64,000 nt of DNA from RPQJ01 sp963754535 (lineage in GTDB: Bacteria > Pseudomonadota > Gammaproteobacteria > Steroidobacterales > Steroidobacteraceae): the NCBI GenBank assembly GCA_963754535.1, contig CAVWGG010000016.1, positions 1 through 64,000 of the forward strand, in the 5' to 3' direction. A program made the translations under genes and the position numbers. Each line of letters begins with the position of its first letter. Position 1 is the stretch's first letter. Below the pieces are notes generated by a model. That model ran no database searches and was not told the origin of the DNA. It was given only the letters and a program-made list of their open reading frames with translations. Shown piece by piece: positions 10,023-19,251 of the stretch.

Positions 10023-10981
10023 TCAGACGACGCGGCCGCGGTGGCCGCCCCGCACGAAATCCTCGACGTTCGCCGCCATCTCGTCCAGGCAGCGCTGGCG
10101 TGCCTCGCGCGCCGCCCACGCGATGTGCGGCGTCACGATCAGGTTCGGAATGTCGCCGGCCAGGAGGGGATTGCCGTCCAGGGGCGGTTCCTGCGGCAGC
10201 ACGTCGATCGCCGCGCCGCCGAGCCTGCCGGCGCGCAGTGCGTCCGCCAGGGCCTGCGAGTCGACGAGTGCGCCCCGTGCGGTGTTGATCAGCAGCGCGT
10301 CGGGCTGCATGCGTGCGAGCTCAGGAACGCCGATCAAGCCCTGCGTTCGTGGCGTCAGCGGACAGTGCAGGCTCAGCACGTCGACTTGCGGCAACAGGTC
10401 CGCGAGGTCGTGCCGGCCCGGGTGCGGCTCGCCGCCCGGACGGTTGGCGACCCACACTTCCATGCCGAGCGCGAGACTGGCCGCGCGCGCCACGCCCTTG
10501 CCGAGCGCGCCGTGACCCACGATGCCGAGCCGGCGTCCGGCGAGTTCGCGGATCGGGTAGTCGAGCAGGCAGAACTGGTCGCCACGCGACCAGGCGCCCG
10601 AGCGGACCAGCGCGTCGTATTCGCGCAGGCGCTGCGTCAGCAGCAGCATCGTGCCGAGCACGTGCTGCACCACGGAGGCCGTGCAGTAGTCGCGCAGGTT
10701 GCAGACGCCGATGCCGCGCTCGCGGGCGGCCTCGAGGTCGACGTTGTTGGTGCCCGTCGCCGCGAGCACGATGAGCTTGAGGCCGGTGAGGCCGCGATCG
10801 TGTCGCGCGTGATGCGCAGCTTGTTCAGCGCGACGACGGCTGCGCCGGCGATGGCCTCGGGCACGGCGGCCTGCGGCGTGTTGTCGCGCAGCTCCAGGCC
10901 AGGCATGGCGCGCCGCAATGCGGCAGGATCGAGGTCGCCATTGAAGCTGACGGTGGCGTAATCGAGAAAGACGGCTCGCAT
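10023..10981 (-). CDS. D-2-hydroxyacid dehydrogenase (glycerate/hydroxypyruvate type), one frameshift
   Basis: The N-terminus from ATG 10981 (MRAVFLDYATVSFNGDLDP) runs in one frame to KLRITRDTIAA, and the rest (GLKLIVLAATGTNNVD onward) lies in another, one missing base near 10785-10796 accounting for the switch. The NAD-binding Rossmann motif is GIVGHGALGKGVA. The catalytic Arg, Glu and His are visible in NTARGALVD, the DVLPQEPP region and TPHIAWA. The family reduces hydroxypyruvate or glyoxylate, or oxidises D-glycerate. Length (about 319 residues) is normal. The exact substrate is inferred from similarity to HprA/YcdW-like sequences. Confidence 0.75.
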
Positions 10982-10998
10982 CGGACGCTCGCTGACAA

Positions 10999-11607
10999 TT
11001 GGCTCGCGCAAACCGTAGCATTCCCGCATGCGCAGGTCGCCAGGAAAAGTCGCGCGCCGCCCGCGGGCCGGTCCGGAGCGGGGGTGCGGCCGCGTCCCTG
11101 TGGGAGGCTTTCGCCTCCGCGCTCGAGGCTCGCGATGGCCTGGCGGGCGCGCAGGCCATCCACGAGCTCTGGATGCGCGGCGAGATCGGCAGCAACGTCG
11201 AGCGTGCCCTCGAGCAGCTGTGGGCCGTCGCGGCGTCGAGCGTCCCCGACTGGCTGCCAATGCGTCACGTGCACTGGTTGCCGCTTGCATACGAAGTCAC
11301 TGCACGATTCATTCCGGCGCAACGCGGTCGGTCCAACATTTATCTCGTTCTGCTCGATTACGGCGACAGCCGTGCGGACCCCTACGGCGTCTACGTGGGC
11401 ATGAGTGGCTACTCGCCCGCGCAGCGATTCGAGCAGCACAAGGCCGGCATTCGTGCGGCGGGCAGCGTGCTGCGGCGCGGAGTCGAAGTGATCACGGGCC
11501 CGACGCTGCATCTGCAGCGCATCGCGCGCACCGAAGCGGTGCGCATCGAGGAAGAACTCGCGGAGGCATTGCGCGCGGCAGGCGTGTTCGTGCAGGGCGG
11601 ACACTGA
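10999..11607 (+). CDS. Uncharacterised protein with GIY-YIG-like segment
   Basis: About 200 residues, not assignable to a named family. Residues 115-150 read NIYLVLLDYG, YGVYVGMSGYSPAQRFEQHK, which resembles the GIY-YIG nuclease core (two short strands with the second tyrosine-glycine and an Arg on the following helix). No signal peptide or membrane segment. The only upstream in-frame start seen is TTG at 10999, 17 bp from the divergent dehydrogenase start, so the true start is uncertain. The nuclease assignment is tentative: the first motif is weak and the downstream catalytic Glu is not clear. Confidence 0.5.
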   Translation: MARANRSIPACAGRQEKSRAARGPVRSGGAAASLWEAFASALEARDGLAGAQAIHELWMRGEIGSNVERALEQLWAVAASSVPDWLPMRHVHWLPLAYEVTARFIPAQRGRSNIYLVLLDYGDSRADPYGVYVGMSGYSPAQRFEQHKAGIRAAGSVLRRGVEVITGPTLHLQRIARTEAVRIEEELAEALRAAGVFVQGGH

Positions 11608-11658
11608 GGCGTAACGGACACGTATCGTATTGACGCGATCAAGGTCGGGTTTTCCGCG

Positions 11659-13542
11659 ATGGACACCTGGCGCCGCACAGGCAGCCTGTCGGGTCTTGGC
11701 AGCAATCCACCACGGAGATCGCACATCGTCGCCAGCCAGACACGCCGGCATCTCGAGTCGTCGACGCCGCTCATCGCGCTTGGGGCACATCCCACGCGCT
11801 CGTGCAGGTGCTGCGCGAGGTCCAGGAGGAGTGCAACTACCTGCCCGGTCCGGCGCTCGAACGCGTCGCGCGCGACTGGGCATGCCGTTGTCGCAGGTGC
11901 GTGGCGTCGCGGCTTCTATGACTTCCTGTCGGTGGAGCCGACCGGCGTGTATCGCGTGCTGTTTTCGGACGACGTGACGGACCGCATGCCGGGCAGCCGA
12001 GCTCCTGCAGCGCGATGTGCTACCGGCTCTGGGCGGAACCCGGCAAGGTCTCGCAGGACGGCCTCGTCAGCGTCGGCCACGCGTCGTTCCTGGGATGTCC
12101 GACCAGGGGCCCTCGCTGCTGGTCAATGGTCGGCCCATCCCGCGTCTCGACGCGCAACGTATCGACACCTCTGCGACTTGATCCTGGCGCGTCCGCCGCT
12201 CGACGAGTGGCCCGCCGAGTTCTTCACCGTGCACGTCAACGTGCGCCGCGCGGGCCGCTGCTCGGCGACCCGCTGCAGCCCGGCGACGCGCTGCGCGCGG
12301 CGTTCGCGCCGCGCCGATGCCGGCGGCAACGTCGCGCAGACCGGTGCTCGAGGAGATCAAGCGCGCCAACCTGCTCGGCCGCGGCGGCGCGGGTTTCACC
12401 ACCGGCGTCAAGTGGGAAAGCTGCCGCAAGATGGCGGCCCAGCCACGCGTCGTCGTCTGCAACGCGGACGAAGGCGAGCCGGGCACGTTCAAGGATCGCG
12501 AGCTGCTGACCTCGCATGCCGACCTGGTCTGCGAAGGCATGACGGTCGCGGCGCTCGGCATCGGCGCCAGCTCGGGTTCATCTACCTGCGCGGCGAGTAT
12601 CGCTACCTGCTCGAGTCGCTGCGAGGCGTGCTGGCGCGCCGCCGCGCAGCAGGGCCTGCTCGGGCAACGTCGATCTGGCGGCCGGGCGGGTTTCGACTTC
12701 GACATCGAGATCCACGTCGGCGCGGGCTCGTACGTTTGCGGCGAAGCCTCCGCGCTGGTCGAGTCGCTCGAAGGCAAGCGCGGCATTCCGCGCAATCGTC
12801 CGCCGCGCCTGGCGGAGAAGGGCTACCTCGGCCTGCCGACGATCGTGAACAACGTCGAGACGTACTGCGCTGCTGCGTTGATCGTGCTCCACGGCGCCGA
12901 CTGGTTCCGCCGCTCGGCACGCGCGAAGTCGTCCGGCACCAAGCTGCTCTCGGTGTCCGGCGACTGCGAGCGGCCGGGCGTGTACGAGTACCCGTTCGGC
13001 GTGACGCGTGCGCGCAGGTGCTGGCCGACTGCGGCGCGCAGCGCACGATCGCCGTGCAGTGCGGCGGCCCGTCGGGCATCTGCCTCGACCAGGACGAGTT
13101 CGATCGCCGCATCGCCTTCGAGGACCTCGAGCGGGCGGCGCCTTCATCGTCTTCGACGAAGGCCGCGACATGTTCGAGGTCGCGCGCCACTTCGCGCAGT
13201 TCTTCGCGGGCGAGAGCTGCGGCTTCTGCACGCCGTGCCGCGTCGGCACGTCGCTGCTCGCGCGCATCATGGACCGCATCAGCGAGGGCAAGGGCTCGGA
13301 GCACGACCTGCAGGCGATGGCAAGAAGTGCAGCGCCTGCTGCACAGCGCCAGCCACTGCGGCCTGGGCGAGTCGGCCGGGCGACCCATCGCGCACACGCT
13401 GCAGCGCTTCCGGCCGGCCTACGAGCGACGCCTGCTCGCGCATGGCGTCGAACCGGCCTTCGACCTCGACGGCGCGCTGGCCCGCGCCCGGCAGATGACC
13501 GGCCGCGACGATCCCGGCGCACACCTCGGAGACCACGCGTGA
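11659..13542 (+). pseudogene. hoxF: hoxF, NAD-reducing hydrogenase diaphorase large subunit, multiply frame-broken
   Basis: The product reads across all three frames. An N-terminal NuoE-like part (LVQVLREVQEECNYLPGPAL, GVYRVLFSDDVTDRM, LLVNGRPIPRLDAQRID) precedes a NuoF-like part with NLLGRGGAGFTTGVKW (NADH site), VVCNADEGEPGTFKDRELL, GAGSYVCGEASALVESLEG (FMN site), PTIVNNVET and the [4Fe-4S] motif ESCGFCTPCR. The fused NuoE-NuoF layout matches HoxF of Ralstonia-type soluble hydrogenase. Around ten single-base losses or gains occur, mainly before 12320. The start is uncertain. The stop overlaps the hoxU start (GTGA). HoxF would oxidise or reduce NAD(H) for the bidirectional hydrogenase. Confidence 0.75.
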
Positions 13543-14269
13543 ACGAACGGCCCACGTTCAAGCTCGACGGCGACGAGGTGCCGTTCGAGCCCGGACAGAC
13601 GATCCTGCAGGCGGCGCTCGCCGCGGGCAGGCACATCCCGCACCTGTGCTATCACCCGGAGTTCCGGCCGCACGGCAGTTGCAAGCTGTGCACCGTCAAG
13701 CTCAACGGCCACTCCGCGACCTCGTGCACGACGCCGGCGCGCGCCGGCATGGAGGTCTAGAGCGAGACGGAAGAGCTGAACGACGAGCGACGGATGCTGG
13801 TGCAGCTGCTGTTCGTGGAGGGCAATCATTTCTGCCCGTCGTGCGAGAAGAGCGGCAACTGCAAGCTGCAGGCCATCGCGCTACGATCTCGGCATGACGT
13901 CGCCGCGATTCGACCACTTCTATCCCGACCGTCCCGTGGATGCATCGCACCCCGAGATCCTGCTCGACTTCAACCGCTGCATCCTCTGCGAGCTGTGCGT
14001 GCGCGCCTCGGCCGAAGTCGACGGCAAGCACGTGTTCGCGCTCGCAGGCCGCGGCATGGGCAAGCACCTGGTCGTGAACTCGGTGTCCGGCCGGCTGCGC
14101 GACAGCGACGTGAGGGTGACCGACAAGGCGATGGACGTCTGCCCGGTGGGCGTGATCCTGCGCAAGCGCGTCGGCTTCGCCGTGCCGATCGGCGAGCGCC
14201 GCTTCGACGAGTCGCCGATCAGCGCAGCGCCGCCGAGTACGCGCCGCGCGGCCGGGGAGCGCGCCATGA
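13539..14269 (+). pseudogene. hoxU: hoxU, hydrogenase diaphorase small subunit, with in-frame TAG and frameshift
   Basis: GTG 13539 overlaps the hoxF stop. Residues include a [2Fe-2S] ferredoxin fold (GQTILQAALAAG, HLCYHPEF, SCKLC), then NuoG/HydB-type cluster ligands in HFCPSCEKSGNCKLQ and CILCELCVRASAEVDG, DVCPVGVIL. TAG at 13758-13760 interrupts the frame where homologues read a glutamate codon (GMEV, stop, SETEELNDE). One extra base near 13882 moves the rest to another frame. The C-terminus appears to end at TGA 14267-14269, overlapping hoxY (ATGA), if one more indel near 14235 is accepted. The subunit wires electrons between HoxF and HoxY. Confidence 0.72.
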
Positions 14270-14803
14270 CCGACGTCACCCGCCGCAAGCTGAAGGTCGC
14301 GACGACGTCGCTCGCCGGCTGCTTCGGTTGCCACATGTCGCTGCTCGACATCGACGAGCGGCTGTTCCTGCTGCTCGAGCGCGTCGAGTTCGATCGCTCG
14401 CCGTTCACCGACATCAAGCGGTGCGGGCCGTGCGACATCGGCTTCATCGAGGGCGGCATCTGCAACGCCGAGAACGTGCACGTGCTGCGCGAGTTCCGCG
14501 CCAACTGCAAGATCCTGATGGCGGTGGGCGCCTGCGCGCTGAACGGCGGCCTGCCGGCGCAGCGCAACCACCTCGACCTCGGCCAGTGCCTGCAGGAGAT
14601 CTACCTGACCGATCCGGGCGTCGGCCCACGGCATGATCCCGAACGATCCCGAGTTGCCGCTGCCGCTCGACAAGGTGCACCCGCTGCACGAAGTGGTGAA
14701 GGTCGATTACTTCATCCCGGGCTGCCCGCCGTCGGCCGACGCGATCTGGAAAGTCCTCACCGACCTGATCGACGGCCGCACGCCGAAACTCGGCCCGTCC
14801 TGA
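14266..14803 (+). CDS. hoxY: hoxY, [NiFe] hydrogenase small subunit, one frameshift
   Basis: MTDVTRRKLKVATTSLAGCFGCHMSLLDID carries the proximal [4Fe-4S] cluster ligands (CFGC), followed by RCGPCDIGFIEGGI, GACALNGG and, after a frame switch near 14625, IPNDPELPLPLDKVHPL and FIPGCPPSADAIW with the last ligand. Length of about 178 residues is right for HoxY, which lacks the extra clusters of membrane-bound hydrogenases. It passes electrons between the NiFe site in HoxH and the HoxFU diaphorase. Only one indel is evident. Confidence 0.8.
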
Positions 14804-14825
14804 TCCACTACGACTGAGCGCCGCC

Positions 14826-16283
14826 ATGAACCAACCCTCGCTGGAAAACGCCGCCCATCCCGAGAAGCTGCGCCGCGTGGTGATCGAACCGCTGTCGCGC
14901 GTCGAGGGCCACGGCAAGGTCACGCTGCTGCTGGACGAGCACGGCCACGTCCAGCAGGCGCGGCTGCACATCGTCGAGTTCCGCGCCTTCGAGAAATTCA
15001 TCCAGGGCCGGCCGTACTGGGAAGTGCCGGTGATGGTGCAGCGCCTGTGCGGCATCTGCCCGGTGAGCCACCACCTGGCGGCGTGCAAGGCGCTCGACCA
15101 GGTGCTCGGCGCGACGCGTCACGCCGACGGCGGAGAAGATGCGCCGGCTGATGCACTACGGGCAGATCCTGCAGTCGCACGCGCTGCATTTCTTCCATCT
15201 GTCGTCGCCCGACCTGCTGTTCGGCTTCGACTCCGACGTCGCGCGCCGCAACATCGTCGGGGTCGCGGCGGCCTTCCCGAGATCGCCCGGCAGGGCGTGC
15301 TGTTGCGCAGGTACGGCCAGGAAGTCATCCGTCACACGGCAGGCAAGCGCATCCACGGCACGGGCTCGGTGCCCGGCGGCGTGAACAAGAACCTCGGCCG
15401 CCGAGCGCGACGAACTGCAGGCAGACATCTACCAGATGATCGCCTGGAGCCGCGACGCGGTGCGGATCGTGCGCCAACTGTTCGAGCAGGACCTCGCGAC
15501 CTACCGCAGCTTCGCCACGTTCGAGGCGCGGACGCTGAGTCTCGTGCGTGCCGACGGCGCGATGGACCTCTATCACGGCGGCCTGCGCGCGCGAGGCGTG
15601 GACGGCGGGACGATCTTCGACCACGCGGACTACTCCCACTACTGGGAGCGCATCTCCGAGGAAGTGAAGGCCTGGTCGTACATGAAGTTCCCGTACTTCA
15701 CCGCGCTCGGCGCGAGAACGGCTGGTACCGGGTCGGTCCGCTGACCCGCGTCACGCGCTGCGATTTCATTCCCACGCCGCTCGCGGACCGTGAACGGCGC
15801 GAGTTCATGGCGTTTGACGACGGGCGCGCCGCGATGTCCACGCTCGGTTTTCACTGGGCGCGCATGATCGAGATGCTGCACGCGGCCGAGGCGATCAAGG
15901 ACCTGCTGCACGACGGCGATCTCCTGGGACCGATCTCATGACGGCGGCAAGCGGCAGGCGCGCGGCGTGGGCGTCATCGAGGCGCCGCGCGGCACGCTGA
16001 TTCACCACTACCGCGTGGACGAGAACGACCAGGTCGTGCGCGCGAACCTGATCGTGTCGACGACGCACAACAACCAGGCGATGAACGTGGCGATCCGCGA
16101 GGTGGCGCGCAAGTACCTCGACGGGCGCACGCTGACCGAGGGCCTGCTCAATCACATCGAAGTCGCCGTGCGTGCGTTCGATCCCTGTCTTTCGTGCGCG
16201 ACGCACGCGGTCGGCAAGATGCCGCTGTCGGTGCACCTGCTCGACGCCGACGGCTCGGTCGCAGATTCCAGGTGCGCGGATGA
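14826..16283 (+). pseudogene. hoxH: hoxH, [NiFe] hydrogenase large subunit, multiply frame-broken
   Basis: Both nickel-binding motifs are intact: RLCGICPVSHH near 15043-15075 and DPCLSCATHA near 16180-16209. Between them the protein continues through several frames: LMHYGQILQSHALHFFHLSS, then RYGQEVIRHTAGKRIHGTGS, then FATFEARTLSLVRADGAMDL, then PLTRVTRCDFIPTPLA, then APRGTLIHHYRVD. An apparent stop at 15939-15941 and at least five indels break it. The C-terminal stop overlaps hoxW (ATGA at 16280), consistent with the extension that HoxW removes. HoxH binds the NiFe(CN)2CO active site. Confidence 0.78.
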
Positions 16284-16723
16284 GCGTCGCGCCCACGCTC
16301 GTGTTTGCCGTCGGCAACCTGAGCCGCGGGGACGACGCGGTGGGGCCGTTGCTGGCCGAGCGACTCATGGCGGCGGACCTGCCGGGTGTCGAGGTGCTGG
16401 TCGATTTCCAGTTGCAGGTCGAACACGCGCTCGACCTCGAACGTCGCGAGCGCGTGATCTTCGTCGACGCCTGCGTCGATGCCGAGGCGCCCTTCGTCGA
16501 GCGTCCCGTCGTCGCGGATGCCGGCTTCGCGCACACGAGCCATTCGCTCGCGCCCGCACAGGTGCTCGAGACGTACCGGCGTGTCACGGGCGCCAACCCA
16601 CCGCCGGCGCTGCTGTTCGGCGTCCGCGCGCACAGCTTCGAGCTCGGCGCGGGGCTGTCTCCCGACACCGAGCGCGCCAGCCAGGCCGCGTGGCCCCGAC
16701 TGCTGGAACTCTGCCGCCGCTGA
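16280..16723 (+). CDS. hoxW: hoxW, hydrogenase maturation endopeptidase
   Basis: An intact 147-residue protein starting MSVAPTLVFAVGNLSRGDDAVGP, the hallmark GNxxRGDD segment of the HybD/HoxW family, with EVLVDFQLQVEHALDL and FVDACVD forming the nickel-sensing acidic residues and VRAHSFELG the conserved histidine region. The family trims the HoxH C-terminus after nickel insertion. Its start overlaps the hoxH stop. It is the only hox gene here without frame breaks. No hyp maturation genes are in the window. Confidence 0.85.
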   Translation: MSVAPTLVFAVGNLSRGDDAVGPLLAERLMAADLPGVEVLVDFQLQVEHALDLERRERVIFVDACVDAEAPFVERPVVADAGFAHTSHSLAPAQVLETYRRVTGANPPPALLFGVRAHSFELGAGLSPDTERASQAAWPRLLELCRR

Positions 16724-16729
16724 CGAGGC

Positions 16730-17729
16730 TCAGGTGCCGGACAGCACCTCGAGGCGCACCTGCCGGCTCTGCGTCGAGTAGGTGCAGCTCACCGAGCGCG
16801 TGTCGCCCGTCGGCATGCGCACCCGCATCTGCATGCGATAGCCGCCGGACATGGGCACGGCAGCGTTCTGTTGCAGTACGCGCCCGTCGCGGCGTTGCAC
16901 TTCATCCACGCAGGCCCGCTCGGCCCTGGCCGGGCCCGAGCCACCGGACCCGCCGCCGTTGCCGCGCACCTTTTCGAAACGCCCGCGGCAACCGTTGGTC
17001 ACCCAGATCACGCCGTTGCGCGTACCCCAGGTGGAGTTCTCGCGGCAGCGGCCGTTGCTGTTGTCGCGCAACAGCCGGCCGAAGTATCCCGGACCGATCG
17101 AGCATTCACGGTAGCGGTTGCCGTCCGAGTTGCAGTCCACCACGTTCGCCACCACCGCCACCGCCACCGCCGGTGCGGGTGACCTCGAACCTGGCGCGGC
17201 AGCCGTTGGCGACCCAGACGCGATCGCCACGCTGGCCCCAGCTCTGGCCTTCGACGCAGCGTGCATCGGACAGCCGCTTCACCAGTACGGCGCGGCCCTT
17301 CACGGGCAGCTGGCACTCGCGGTACTTCATGTCGACCGAAGCGCAGTTGAACTGCATGCGGTCATCGCCGCTGTCGTCGTAACCCCAGCCGAAGCCATAG
17401 AGGTTGACGTCGCCCGAGCGCGTTTCGACGAAACACGAACCATTCGTGACCTGCCCGCGCTGGTTGCGCACCCGCAGATCGATCGACCAGCCGTCCCGGA
17501 ACTGCTGGAAGTTGCTGGTGTCCAACACGGTGAATCCCCGCCGGTTGGCTTCCCGCACGCAGTCGCTCTGGGCAGAGCGGGTCTGCGGTGCGGGCGCCTG
17601 CTTGAGCGCCGGCTGGTCGACAGGCGCGCGCGCGGTCGGAGCGGTGCCTTGCTGGGCCCAGCCAAGCGCAGGTACGCAGGCGGCTGCTGCAAGCAGGGCG
17701 GCCAGGAACGGACGGGCGATCGAGCGCAT
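16730..17729 (-). CDS. Secreted DUF3011-like protein with glycine linkers, one frameshift
   Basis: ATG 17729 (RBS GGAGAG) opens a signal peptide (MRSIARPFLAALLAAAACVPALGWA). Three cysteine-containing modules follow, with the repeated pattern Y/RECSxG or YRECQLP, then RLSDARCVEGQSWG or LLRDNSNGRCRENSTWG, then WVANGCRARFEV or WVTNGCRGRFEKV, joined by polyglycine. The frame switches inside the first glycine linker near 17150-17170, where CCACCG units repeat, so a slippage or read error is likely. DUF3011 proteins are extracytoplasmic beta-rich proteins of unknown function. It is convergent with hoxW, six bases apart. Confidence 0.7.
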
Positions 17730-18020
17730 GAGGGTCTCTCCGAGGGGGGGACGTGCAATCCGGACAACGGTCGTGGCGCGACATCGTTGACCGAACACCG
17801 GCGGCACTGCAATCGGCAATCGCTGCCAGCCCAGTCGATTGTATTGCTGCGTTGCGGCACGGGCCTGATTCCGCCCGAGCGTCGTTTTTACGCTGCGGCG
17901 CACGGAAAGAACGCTTATGGATCAGGTAGTTGGTTGAAAGTAACTATCCCGAGGCCGCAGGCGACCGCTAAACTGTAGGACTACTGACCGTACCCGAATG
18001 AGGCCAAGCGGACCCCCCTG

Positions 18021-19193
18021 ATGCACAACGACACCGACACCGTCGCGCGCGCTTCCGAGCATGCACCGATCAACTGGGTCACCACGATCCTGTTCACGGC
18101 ACTGCCCCTGGTCGCCGTCACGGTCGTGCCCTGGTATGGCTTCACTCACGGTTTCAGCCTCGCGGCCTGGGTTCTGGCGCTCGTGTTCCTGTGGGCCTGC
18201 GGCATCGCGATCACGGCGGGCTACCACCGCCTGTGGGCGCACCGCGCCTACAGCGCGCATTGGTCGGTGCGCACCTTCCTGATGCTGTTCGGCGCCATGG
18301 CGCTGCAGAACAGCATCCTGGTCTGGGGCTCGCAGCACCGCACGCATCACCGGTTCGTCGACGACTGGGACAAGGATCCGTACAGCGCGAAGCGCGGGTT
18401 CTGGTTTTCGCACATGGGCTGGATCCTGCGCGACTACCCGAGCGGCCGGAACGATTTCTCGAATGCGCGCGACCTCGAGCGCGACCCCATCGTCATGTTC
18501 CAGCACCGGTTCTACATCCCCCTCACGATCTTCATGAACGTGGCGGTGCCGTTGCTCGCCGGCTGGGCCGTGGGCGACGTGTGGGGCGTGTTCCTGCTCG
18601 CCGGCATCCTCCGTCTCGTGATCAACCACCATTTCACGTGGTTCATCAACTCGCTGGCCCACATGTGGGGCTCGCAGCCGTACACGGACGAGAACACTGC
18701 CCGGGACAACCCGGTGCTGGCCTTCCTGACGTACGGCGAGGGCTACCACAACTTTCACCACATCTTCCAGAACGACTACCGCAACGGCGTGAAGTGGTGG
18801 CAGTACGACCCGACCAAGTGGCTGATCGCGGGCCTGTCGTACGTGGGTCTCGCCAGCAACCTGAAGCGCGTGCCGGATCTCTGGATCCAGCGCTCGGAGG
18901 TCGCCATGCAGTTCAAGCGCGTCGAGCGGGCGCTCGAGGCGCGGCGCAACCGGTCCGGCGACGAGCACGTCGAACGCCTGAAGGCCCGCGTCGCCGAAGA
19001 GTACGCGGCGTTCCGCAAGTCGGTCGAGGAATGGGGCAAGGTTCGCGACCAGTGGGTGGCCGATCGCAAGCAGCGCCTGTTGCAGCGCTGGGAAGAAACC
19101 AACTTCCGCCTGCAGCTGAAGCAGATCGAGCAGGGGCTGCGCCTGCAGCGCCGCCGGCTGCGCGCGATGAGCAAGGCGTCGCTCGCCGCCTGA
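18021..19193 (+). CDS. Acyl-CoA delta-9 fatty acid desaturase
   Basis: An intact 390-residue membrane di-iron desaturase. Four hydrophobic segments (residues about 20-60 and 165-205) frame the three histidine boxes HRLWAH, HRTHH and HNFHH, plus the extra histidine in the NHHFTWFINS region. The family inserts a double bond at C9 of saturated acyl chains, adjusting membrane fluidity. The last 90 residues are charged and predicted helical (EERLKARVAEEY-like heptads), longer than minimal desaturases. The 290 bp upstream holds no gene; a regulator is not identifiable. Confidence 0.88.
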   Translation: MHNDTDTVARASEHAPINWVTTILFTALPLVAVTVVPWYGFTHGFSLAAWVLALVFLWACGIAITAGYHRLWAHRAYSAHWSVRTFLMLFGAMALQNSILVWGSQHRTHHRFVDDWDKDPYSAKRGFWFSHMGWILRDYPSGRNDFSNARDLERDPIVMFQHRFYIPLTIFMNVAVPLLAGWAVGDVWGVFLLAGILRLVINHHFTWFINSLAHMWGSQPYTDENTARDNPVLAFLTYGEGYHNFHHIFQNDYRNGVKWWQYDPTKWLIAGLSYVGLASNLKRVPDLWIQRSEVAMQFKRVERALEARRNRSGDEHVERLKARVAEEYAAFRKSVEEWGKVRDQWVADRKQRLLQRWEETNFRLQLKQIEQGLRLQRRRLRAMSKASLAA

Positions 19194-19197
19194 AGCA

Positions 19198-19236
19198 AGG
19201 GGTTAGGGGATGGGGGTTAGGGGTTAGCCGGAAAGT
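19198..19236. repeat. Short GGGGTTAG tandem repeat
   Basis: Three imperfect copies of GGGGTTAG between the desaturase stop and the convergent ferredoxin-tailed gene. The ending GGGGTTAGCCGG nearly matches GGGGTTAGTCGG at the end of the array near 38100, indicating a dispersed family. G-rich runs could form quadruplexes. Confidence 0.5.
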
Positions 19237-19251
19237 CGTCCCGCCTTTTCG

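Noticed and set aside
13894..14817. HoxU-HoxY fusion protein
   Set aside because: The open frame between them depends on frame breaks; motifs show two standard subunits with an ATGA overlap.
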